Source: JBCCYM01 sp039190005 (lineage in GTDB: Bacteria; Pseudomonadota; Gammaproteobacteria; UBA12402). From it: a DNA stretch of 6,166 bases. This document shows, piece after piece, positions 1 through 4,957 of this stretch. The stretch is from the NCBI GenBank assembly GCA_039190005.1, contig JBCCYM010000082.1, positions 1 through 6,166 on the forward strand, read 5' to 3'. Numbering within the stretch: position 1 is the first letter of the stretch; each line of letters opens with the position of its first letter. Below the pieces are notes generated by a model that was not told the DNA's origin, made no database searches, and saw nothing but the letters and a program-made list of their open reading frames with translations. A program made the position numbers and the translations under genes.

Positions 1-29
1 AACCACAGGCATAAACATTTTTCTTCTGG

Positions 30-49
30 ATTCCCGCCTGCGCGGGAAT
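30..49. repeat. Palindromic intergenic repeat (dRS3-like stem)
   Basis: The arms ATTCCCGC (30-37) and GCGGGAAT (42-49) are perfect reverse complements around a 4-base CTGC loop. The form ATTCCC-N8-GGGAAT is that of the neisserial dRS3 element, and similar repeats are scattered between genes of many proteobacteria. No T-run follows on either strand, so an intrinsic terminator is not supported, although the hairpin lies beyond the 3' end of the dehydrogenase gene. Assignment to a repeat family is by pattern only. Confidence 0.7.
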
Positions 50-93
50 GACAGAGGAGAAAGCTGGAATGACGAGATAAGATATGGAATGAC
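45..93. repeat. Short degenerate GGAATGAC repeats
   Basis: The octamer GGAATGAC occurs at 45-52, 66-73 and 86-93, at intervals of 21 and 20 bases. The first copy overlaps the right arm of the palindrome, so the run appears to be a decaying tail of the same repeat element. It contains no convincing open frame and separates the window edge from the dehydrogenase stop codon. Confidence 0.55.
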
Positions 94-113
94 AGAATGG
101 TTTATGATTGAAT

Positions 114-812
114 CTAAATAGTATCTTCCAATACACAATTAATTGGTATTTCGGCTACAGAAGCTTCATTAGGTAAACTAAGTAATAGGCTAGTAATTTT
201 GGCTATTTCTTCTGGCTGCGTCATTTGCTCGACCGGCATGATTGCGAATTCTTTTACCATATCCGTATTCACCCAACCGGGTAAAATGGCGGTCGCGCGT
301 ATGCCATGTTTCCAGCCAGTATGACGTATCGAATGTGTTAATGCCATCAGCGCGTGTTTAGTCATGCCGTAGCCGAATGAACGTCCTTTTACTCGTTTTC
401 CAGAAAGTGATACTAAATTAATCACACGACCTTGGCCGGAGGATTTTAAATAGGGCAGGGTACTATGCACTAAGCGCACGACTGCCTTAACATTGATAGT
501 CCATAATTCATCCAATACCAGTTCATTATAATTTTCTAAACTTGTTGAGCGCAAAACACCAGCGCAGTTGATTAATCCATCTATGTGATTAAATTGTGAA
601 AGCGTATGTTCAGTCCATTGTCGCGCCGCTTCCATATCTTTCGCTTCATACTGGAAAATAGTGACACGTTCCTTAGACATTTCTTGCAAAACTGTTGGGA
701 GTTGCTGTGGATTGCGAATGCCCAAACTAAGCTGATAACCATCCTGATACAGTTGTCGTGCGATGGCAAGACCAATGCCACGATTCGCGCCAGAAAGCAT
801 AATTGTTTTCAT
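114..812 (-). CDS. SDR family NAD(P)-dependent oxidoreductase
   Basis: This 232-residue classical short-chain dehydrogenase/reductase is a soluble Rossmann-fold enzyme that oxidises or reduces an alcohol/carbonyl substrate with a nicotinamide cofactor. The glycine-rich cofactor loop is SGANRGIG (residues 7-14), with Ser in the usual Thr place. NCAG (82-85) matches the family NNAG motif. The catalytic tetrad can be read as Asn107, Ser135, Tyr148 and Lys152 (YGMTK), and PG is at 178-179. Arg33 after the second strand favours NADP(H), by inference. The length is near the lower end for the family, with a short C-terminal substrate loop, but it looks complete. The ATG at 810-812 is preceded on its own strand by a weak AAGGTG ribosome site. 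The gene diverges from the first transporter and shares its control region. The substrate cannot be told from sequence. Confidence 0.93.
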   Translation of the reverse strand: MKTIMLSGANRGIGLAIARQLYQDGYQLSLGIRNPQQLPTVLQEMSKERVTIFQYEAKDMEAARQWTEHTLSQFNHIDGLINCAGVLRSTSLENYNELVLDELWTINVKAVVRLVHSTLPYLKSSGQGRVINLVSLSGKRVKGRSFGYGMTKHALMALTHSIRHTGWKHGIRATAILPGWVNTDMVKEFAIMPVEQMTQPEEIAKITSLLLSLPNEASVAEIPINCVLEDTI

Positions 813-863
813 TTAGCACCTTTTATTCTAAGTTATTAAATTTTTTTACTCAATATTGTTAAA

Positions 864-882
864 TATATGGTATGCTCAAATA
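864..882 (+). promoter_or_regulatory. Conserved promoter box of the first MFS gene
   Basis: This 19-base box recurs upstream of the second transporter (2250-2268) with two mismatches. In both copies its 3' end lies 75 bases before the homologous ATG. It contains an extended -10 element, TGG followed by TATGCT (871-876). No good -35 hexamer sits at 17 bases, so the extended -10 or an activator probably matters. The box overlaps the divergent dehydrogenase promoter. Conservation between paralogues is the main evidence. Confidence 0.5.
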
Positions 883-895
883 CTCATAAAGTCAA
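867..895 (-). promoter_or_regulatory. Candidate promoter of the SDR gene
   Basis: Read on the minus strand, a TTGACT -35 box (895 to 890) and a TACCAT -10 box (872 to 867) are separated by 17 bases, giving five and four of six consensus matches. Transcription would start near 860, leaving a leader of about 48 bases. The -10 box lies on top of the plus-strand -10 box of the first transporter, so the two promoters should compete or be controlled together. Prediction from consensus only. Confidence 0.45.
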
Positions 896-957
896 AAATT
901 TGGCTAGCTATTAATCGGTTAGATAAATTCATCTTTTGAAAGAGCTTAGGAGTATAA

Positions 958-2157
958 ATGACTGCTATTTCAACGTTTACAAAAAATCAAAAACGATGCT
1001 TTTCTATCTTAGTCTATTTTATTATTCCCCTGGCAGGTATGAATACTGATATTTATCTGCCTTCACTCCCGGCTATGAGTGTGCATTTTCACGTCACCAA
1101 GACGCTGGTACAATTAACGGTCACAACTTATCTTGTTGCCATGGGCATAGGCCAATTAATTGCCGGACCTATATCCGATGCCCTTGGTCGTAAAAAATTA
1201 TTATTGATTGCAATACTGTCACAAATTATAGCAACACTTGCGATATTATTTTCGCCATCAATTTATTGGATATTATGTTTCCGTTTTATACAAGGAGCTG
1301 GCGCGGCTTTTATGATGGTTCCCGCGCGTGCTGTTATCAATGATATTTTTTCTGGACCTGAATTAAAAAAGAAAATTAATTCTATTACTATGGTTTTCGC
1401 TATAGGTCCCATTGTGTCACCATTTATTGGTGGTTATTTGCAGCATTATTTTGGTTGGCAAGCCAATTTTATATTTGTATTAATTTACGCGGTAATACTT
1501 TTAATGTTTTTATGTATTCTTTATCAAGAAACAATCATTAAAACGCATCCTTTGTTACTTAAAGATTTATGGAAGAATTATCAGCTTATATTAAGCCATA
1601 AACATTTTCTGTTAAGCGGTTTATTTGCTTCATTTATGTTGGGATACTTCGCCTTATTTGGTGTGGTTGGACCGTTTATGGTTCAAGTTGTATTACATAA
1701 AAACGCGGTTGTTTATGGGCATATCGCGTTATTACTGGGATTAGCCTGGTTTTTAGGGAATACACTGAATCGTCTTTTATTTCGTTATGATAGTAAAACA
1801 AAAACGCAGTTTGCGTTATGGTTTATAGTGATCGCTGTGTTAATACTCCTGATGTTTGCCCAACTAGGTTTATTTAATCTCATAAGCTTAACTATCCCTA
1901 TTTTTATAATGATTTTATTCAGTGCTTTGATGTTTTCAATCTATGTCAGCGAATGTATGGTAATTTTTACGGATCTTTCGGCGTCAGCGAATGGCTGTTT
2001 GTTTTCAATGACATGGATAATATTCTCTGGATATACAACTTTAGCAACACTATTAAAGGCCCATTCTTTGTTCCCTTTATCAATAACTTATTTGGGTGTT
2101 ATCCTTGTAAGTTTGTTGTTTTACTATATTTTTGTGAGAAAGCTGAAATTAGTGTGA
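958..2157 (+). CDS. Bcr/CflA-type MFS drug:H+ antiporter, copy 1
   Basis: This 399-residue inner-membrane protein of the major facilitator superfamily has about 12 hydrophobic segments and the usual length for 12-TM DHA1 exporters of the Bcr/CflA group, which pump drugs or small metabolites out in exchange for protons. Family marks are TDIYLPSLP in TM1 (Asp31), motif A GPISDALGRKK (70-80) in loop 2-3, motif B RFIQGAG (Arg109) in TM4, and motif C GPIVSPFIGG (150-159) in TM5. The ATG at 958 follows a good AGGAG ribosome site (948-952) at a 5-base gap. By eye about three quarters of residues match the next gene. The substrate is unknown; export of a toxic compound or of a product of the neighbouring dehydrogenase is only a guess. 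Confidence 0.92.
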   Translation: MTAISTFTKNQKRCFSILVYFIIPLAGMNTDIYLPSLPAMSVHFHVTKTLVQLTVTTYLVAMGIGQLIAGPISDALGRKKLLLIAILSQIIATLAILFSPSIYWILCFRFIQGAGAAFMMVPARAVINDIFSGPELKKKINSITMVFAIGPIVSPFIGGYLQHYFGWQANFIFVLIYAVILLMFLCILYQETIIKTHPLLLKDLWKNYQLILSHKHFLLSGLFASFMLGYFALFGVVGPFMVQVVLHKNAVVYGHIALLLGLAWFLGNTLNRLLFRYDSKTKTQFALWFIVIAVLILLMFAQLGLFNLISLTIPIFIMILFSALMFSIYVSECMVIFTDLSASANGCLFSMTWIIFSGYTTLATLLKAHSLFPLSITYLGVILVSLLFYYIFVRKLKLV

Positions 2158-2158
2158 A
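2087..2158 (+). repeat. 72-base tract identical to 3476-3547
   Basis: The 3' end of the first transporter gene, coding for its last 22 residues (YLGVIL to RKLKLV), the TGA stop and one further base, is identical base for base to 3476-3547 in the second copy. Third codon positions match as well, whereas elsewhere the paralogues differ often; the next longest shared run I noticed is about 35 bases. Recent gene conversion or selection on the nucleotide sequence could explain it. Confidence 0.9.
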
Positions 2159-2169
2159 TCCAGCTGTTT

Positions 2170-2184
2170 AATAGCTTAATTATT
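2170..2184 (+). terminator. Weak conserved stem after MFS copy 1
   Basis: AATAG (2170-2174) and TTATT (2180-2184) can pair, with one G-U pair, around a CTTAA loop; two further T residues follow. The equivalent place after the second copy (3559-3573) has the same stem with a G-C pair. The stem is only 5 AT-rich pairs, so termination here would be weak. Conservation may simply reflect the duplication. Confidence 0.2.
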
Positions 2185-2249
2185 TTGACATTATAAATTT
2201 TCTACCCGATATAATAAGTAATTGAATTTTTCTTTTCACTGCCCTTATT

Positions 2250-2268
2250 TATATGGTACGCTCGAATA
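2250..2268 (+). promoter_or_regulatory. Conserved promoter box of the second MFS gene
   Basis: This is the counterpart of 864-882, with 17 of 19 bases equal and the same 75-base distance to the ATG at 2344. The extended -10 reads TGG followed by TACGCT (2258-2263), and TTCACT (2235-2240) is a fair -35 at 17 bases. The second transporter therefore probably has its own promoter and does not depend on read-through from the first. Confidence 0.5.
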
Positions 2269-2343
2269 TTAAGAAAATTAAAATTTTACTTAGCCATCAA
2301 GGCGATAAGTGAATTTACAGTTTAAAAAATATTGGATATACAG

Positions 2344-3546
2344 ATGACTACTGTTTCAAATCTCACAAAAAATCAAAAATCATATTTTGCTATTTTAGTT
2401 TATTTTATGACCCCTTTAGTAGGTATGAATACCGATATTTATATACCTTCACTCCCGGCGATGAGTATACATTTTCATGTCACCAAGGCGTTAGTGCAAT
2501 TAACCGTTCCGGCTTACATTATTGCCATGAGTATAGCTCAATTAATTGCCGGGCCCGTATCAGACGCGCTTGGTCGTAAAAAATTATTGTTAATTGCCGT
2601 CATATCTCAAATTATAGCGGTGCTGCTTATATTATTTTCACCGTCAATTTACTGGATATTATGCGCGCGTTTTATTCAAGGTATGGGCGCGGCAATGATG
2701 ATAGTATCGGCTCGCGCGGTTGTCAGCGATATTTTTTCTGGACCTGAATTAAAAAAGAAAATAAGTTACTTTACCATTGTTTTTTCTTTAGGTCCCATTA
2801 TCGCGCCGTTTATCGGCAGTTATTTACAACATTATTTTGGTTGGCAAGCTAATTTTATATTTGTGTTAATTTATGCCGCCGTAATTTTTCTACTGTTATT
2901 TATTACCTATCAAGAAACAATTTTAAAACCTCATCCTTTTTTGATCAAAGATTTATGGGGCAATTATAGTATTATACTAAGTAATAAGCGTTTTCTGTTA
3001 ATTAGCTTGTTTGCCGGATTGATGTTGGGATATAGTCAATTATTCTGTATAGTTGGACCATTTATGGTTCAAGTCGTATTACATAAAAGCGCGATTGTTT
3101 ATGGGCATATTGCCTTATTTATTGGATTAGCTTGGTTTTTGGGCAATACACTGAATCGAGTTTTATTTCGTTATGACAGTAAAATAAAAACGCAATTCGC
3201 TTTATGGATTATATTGATCGCTGTTTTACTACTGCTGCTATTTGCTCAACTGGGTTTTTTCAATGTTATAAGCTTAACAATCCCTGTGCTTATAATGACT
3301 TTATTTGGCGGTTTGATGTTTTCAATATATGTCAGTGAAAGTTTAGTGATTTTTACTACTGATTTGTCCGCGTCAGCGAATGGTTGTGTGTTTTCAATAA
3401 TATGGATAGTTTTCTTTGGATATACCTCTTCCGCGACGCTGTTAAAAACACATTCTTTGTTGCCGTTATCAATGGCTTATTTGGGTGTTATCCTTGTAAG
3501 TTTGTTGTTTTACTATATTTTTGTGAGAAAGCTGAAATTAGTGTGA
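2344..3546 (+). CDS. Bcr/CflA-type MFS drug:H+ antiporter, copy 2
   Basis: This 400-residue, 12-TM inner-membrane transporter is a tandem paralogue of the preceding gene. It keeps TDIYIPSLP in TM1 (Asp31), motif A GPVSDALGRKK (70-80), the TM4 Arg109 in RFIQGMG, and motif C GPIIAPFIGS (150-159), whose final Gly has become Ser. The frame is open from a TTG at 2332, but the ATG at 2344 is preferred: it aligns with the start of copy 1, lies at the same distance from the promoter box, and has a short GGA ribosome site (2334-2336) at 7 bases, while the TTG has none. The one length difference is an extra Thr codon in VIFTTDLSAS. Substitutions cluster in membrane segments, which could shift substrate range (inference). 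The weaker ribosome site suggests lower expression than copy 1. Confidence 0.92.
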   Translation: MTTVSNLTKNQKSYFAILVYFMTPLVGMNTDIYIPSLPAMSIHFHVTKALVQLTVPAYIIAMSIAQLIAGPVSDALGRKKLLLIAVISQIIAVLLILFSPSIYWILCARFIQGMGAAMMIVSARAVVSDIFSGPELKKKISYFTIVFSLGPIIAPFIGSYLQHYFGWQANFIFVLIYAAVIFLLLFITYQETILKPHPFLIKDLWGNYSIILSNKRFLLISLFAGLMLGYSQLFCIVGPFMVQVVLHKSAIVYGHIALFIGLAWFLGNTLNRVLFRYDSKIKTQFALWIILIAVLLLLLFAQLGFFNVISLTIPVLIMTLFGGLMFSIYVSESLVIFTTDLSASANGCVFSIIWIVFFGYTSSATLLKTHSLLPLSMAYLGVILVSLLFYYIFVRKLKLV

Positions 3547-3547
3547 A
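3476..3547 (+). repeat. 72-base tract identical to 2087-2158
   Basis: This is the second copy of the perfectly identical 3' tract, covering the last 22 codons, the stop codon and one base of the second transporter gene. The two tracts are 1389 bases apart in direct orientation, so unequal recombination between them would delete or amplify one transporter unit. Confidence 0.9.
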
Positions 3548-3558
3548 CCCAATCGTTT

Positions 3559-3573
3559 AATAGCTTAACTATT
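3559..3573 (+). terminator. Weak conserved stem after MFS copy 2
   Basis: AATAG (3559-3563) and CTATT (3569-3573) are perfect inverted repeats around CTTAA, followed by TT. This is the counterpart of 2170-2184. The stem is short and AT-rich; a role as a terminator is only possible. Confidence 0.2.
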
Positions 3574-3629
3574 TTGACCCATAGCTGGTAACTTCCTTTT
3601 ATTTTCCTTCTTCGGTTACTTTTTTGTAT

Positions 3630-3656
3630 CAAGCTATTCGCTTTTTGCGAAACTTG
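3630..3656 (+). terminator. Interrupted stem-loop between MFS copy 2 and the secreted-protein gene
   Basis: An inner stem TTCGC/GCGAA (3637-3641 and 3647-3651) encloses a T5 loop, and an outer CAAG/CTTG stem (3630-3633 and 3653-3656) extends it across a small internal loop. Only a poor T-rich tail (TTATTAT) follows. It lies about 85-110 bases beyond the transporter stop and just before the next promoter, a sensible site for a terminator, but the tail is weak. Confidence 0.35.
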
Positions 3657-3675
3657 TTATTATACCGATTTTTAA

Positions 3676-3684
3676 TGCTATAAT
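3676..3684 (+). promoter_or_regulatory. Extended -10 promoter of the secreted-protein gene
   Basis: TGC followed by TATAAT is a perfect extended -10 element. A TTGTTA at 3654-3659 is a possible -35 box but at a long 19-base spacing. Transcription would start near 3691, giving a leader of about 44 bases. The inverted repeat ATGCT (3675-3679) and AGCAT (3690-3694) surrounds the -10 and could be an operator, or chance in AT-rich DNA. Confidence 0.6.
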
Positions 3685-3734
3685 ATAAAAGCATAACGGC
3701 GAAATTTTAACTATTTTTCTATGGCGATTTTGTG

Positions 3735-4751
3735 ATGAAAATATCTAGTATTTTAATAGTTTTGTTGTTTTCAGTGGCACTTGTGAAATCTTCTTATGCC
3801 GCTGAAAATTCATTATTTCACGATACTGATAGTGTAAACTATAGTATTCGTCAAGGTACACCTAATCAAGCAGAAAATAGCTATAAATTTCATGTTAGTA
3901 ATATTAATAAAAATCCCTTAACAATTGAGTCAAGAATAAAATACAGAGGAGATGACTATAATGTTTATAGTGACGGTAAAATTCTTGGATCTCAAGTCAT
4001 TTTGCCCGGTAATACGGGTGAGGTTCGCGTTGAACCTGGTGATGAGGAAGCGATTTTGGAGATATTAGCAAATGATAATATTATTGGTAGTTATTTGATC
4101 CCATCATCCACACAAGTCGCGTCTAAATCGATGGCTTTTACCTTTGCTTTACAAAAGGATTCCGGTATAACAGAGATAGTAAGTTTTACTAATACAAAAG
4201 ATGAAGAATGCCAATATACTGACTTATCAGGTTTCTGTATGCCTGACGGTAAAAGTTATTCTTTCGATGGCGTTTCTAAACAGGAAAATAAGGATAGATT
4301 TGATCTGAATTGGTCAATCCAGAAGAAAAAATCAGAAGACGTGGCGAGCTGGCTAAAATATCAATACCCTGATTGTGAAGTAGTAGGAAATCATTCGCCG
4401 ACATGTACCCATCCTTCGAAGTTATTTATGGGCACAAGAGGTACACTTTCTATTGAATATAACGGTGAACAGTATGAATCGGAAGAAAAAATTGGTATTG
4501 GGGTAGGACCTGATCCTGGGTATATAGTACCTCGATGGGTGATGGGTTGTCATAACGCTCAGCATGATCAAAATCCGGATACACATTGTCGATACCTTGG
4601 TTGTCCATTTACTAATCAAGCAACCGGGGAAACAAAATATTTTTATTTCTTGTTTACGAGTAGTTATAAAAAAAATTGCACCCGCGTTTATTCATCACCG
4701 CCACCGCTCGGAAAAAATTGTTATATCGGAAATATATTTGATACTTGCTAA
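3735..4751 (+). CDS. Secreted Cys-rich protein of unknown family
   Basis: I do not recognise this protein of 338 residues. It opens with a clear Sec signal peptide: Lys2, a hydrophobic core (ILIVLLFSVALV) and a likely cleavage after SYA (about residue 22), so it should reach the periplasm or exterior. The first half (to about residue 155) has no cysteine and looks rich in beta strands. The second half holds ten cysteines, the last being the C-terminal residue, which suggests up to five disulfide bonds and a compact exported domain. There are no transmembrane segments after the signal peptide and no lipobox. GTG at 3732 is directly in front of the chosen ATG; either could initiate, and no good ribosome site is present. 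A four-codon frame (ATG at 3721) ends in TGATG overlapping the start. The gene has its own promoter and no functional partner nearby. A secreted effector, toxin or adhesin is possible but unsupported. Confidence 0.85.
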   Translation: MKISSILIVLLFSVALVKSSYAAENSLFHDTDSVNYSIRQGTPNQAENSYKFHVSNINKNPLTIESRIKYRGDDYNVYSDGKILGSQVILPGNTGEVRVEPGDEEAILEILANDNIIGSYLIPSSTQVASKSMAFTFALQKDSGITEIVSFTNTKDEECQYTDLSGFCMPDGKSYSFDGVSKQENKDRFDLNWSIQKKKSEDVASWLKYQYPDCEVVGNHSPTCTHPSKLFMGTRGTLSIEYNGEQYESEEKIGIGVGPDPGYIVPRWVMGCHNAQHDQNPDTHCRYLGCPFTNQATGETKYFYFLFTSSYKKNCTRVYSSPPPLGKNCYIGNIFDTC

Positions 4752-4776
4752 TCATCAACCTTGACCGCTCTGATTT

Positions 4777-4875
4777 GATGGTTTCAATTTTATCTCTGGT
4801 AATGCCGTATTGATCACAGCATGTCGCTTCTACGTCAACAATTAAAAAATAGTTATATTGACTTATTGATCCCAT
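4777..4875 (-). pseudogene. N-terminal stub of a DEDD-type 3'-5' exonuclease
   Basis: Read on the minus strand from an ATG at 4873-4875, the frame gives NYFLIVDVEATCCD and then ITRDKIETI. This is the start of ERI1/KapD-like 3'-5' exonucleases, which typically read close to YLIVDLEATCC and then PREEMETIEIGAV. The ExoI motif Asp-x-Glu (DVE, codons near 4834-4828) is kept, but homology stops after ETI near 4777. The rest of the frame (to 4654, overlapping the secreted-protein gene antisense) resembles nothing in the family. The remaining catalytic motifs are absent, so this is a relic of a gene of about 180 residues. It marks an old deletion or insertion joint with the secreted-protein gene. The homology call is from memory of the family motif. 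Confidence 0.65.
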
Positions 4876-4914
4876 TTTATCGGTATATTTTCCTCGATTT
4901 ATCCGCATTTTATC
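4876..4914. repeat. Three TTTATCNG direct repeats upstream of the Fic gene
   Basis: TTTATC followed by one base and G occurs at 4876, 4898 and 4909, at intervals of 22 and 11 bases, so all three fall on about the same face of the helix. A longer imperfect repeat, CATTTTATC then ATA three bases later, is seen at 4873-4888 and 4906-4920. This could be a regulator-binding array or chance similarity in AT-rich DNA overlapping the start of the exonuclease relic. Confidence 0.35.
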
Positions 4915-4920
4915 AGCATA

Positions 4921-4937
4921 ATAGTTATATTAACTAT
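4921..4937. promoter_or_regulatory. Perfect inverted repeat, candidate operator of the Fic gene
   Basis: ATAGTTA (4921-4927) and TAACTAT (4931-4937) are exact reverse complements around TAT. The site lies directly upstream of a TATAAT box, between likely -35 and -10 positions, where a repressor would block transcription. A 15-base stretch at 4849-4863 matches 4921-4935 in 14 positions and may be a second site. No regulator gene is present in the window. Confidence 0.45.
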
Positions 4938-4942
4938 GCCAA

Positions 4943-4948
4943 TATAAT
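4943..4948 (+). promoter_or_regulatory. -10 box of the Fic gene
   Basis: A perfect TATAAT lies 9 bases before the ATG at 4958, with no clear -35 hexamer. The transcript would begin around 4955, almost at the start codon, and no ribosome site is visible. Taken at face value the mRNA would be leaderless, or the true promoter lies further upstream. Confidence 0.45.
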
Positions 4949-4957
4949 GCGTGTATC

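Larger units (their letters stand above)
829..3578 (+). repeat. Tandem duplication of an MFS transcription unit
   Basis: Two direct copies cover about 829-2189 and 2215-3578. Their 5' flanks align without a gap for over 120 bases up to the homologous start codons at 958 and 2344: 23 of 35 bases match in the outermost part, then comes the 19-base promoter box, then a 75-base leader. The coding regions differ by a single codon insertion. Homology continues past the stop codons into a shared 24-base segment (2166-2189 and 3555-3578, one mismatch). Promoter, leader, gene and 3' flank therefore duplicated together and later diverged. Confidence 0.85.

Noticed and set aside
30..49. Left palindrome as an intrinsic terminator of the dehydrogenase gene
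   Set aside because: The hairpin is strong but neither strand has a T-run after it; a dispersed repeat fits better.
1..100. CRISPR array
   Set aside because: The repeated unit is only 8 bases, with degenerate spacing of about 12 bases and no spacer-like unique segments.
606..839. Plus-strand 77-codon open frame across the dehydrogenase gene
   Set aside because: It is antisense to a clear SDR gene, with no motif and no ribosome site; a shadow frame.
1953..2171. Plus-strand 72-codon frame within the first transporter
   Set aside because: It overlaps the transporter in another frame, and the composition is that of a shifted membrane-protein gene.
2332..2343. TTG start giving four extra residues on the second transporter
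   Set aside because: No ribosome site precedes it, and the ATG at 2344 matches the paralogue's start and promoter distance.
4422..4619. Minus-strand 65-codon frame in the secreted-protein gene
   Set aside because: No recognisable motif and fully antisense to a gene with a signal peptide and promoter.
4654..4776. Minus-strand frame continuing the exonuclease stub into the secreted-protein gene
   Set aside because: Residues after ETI do not match the exonuclease family and the frame lies antisense to a well-supported gene, so only the conserved part was kept.
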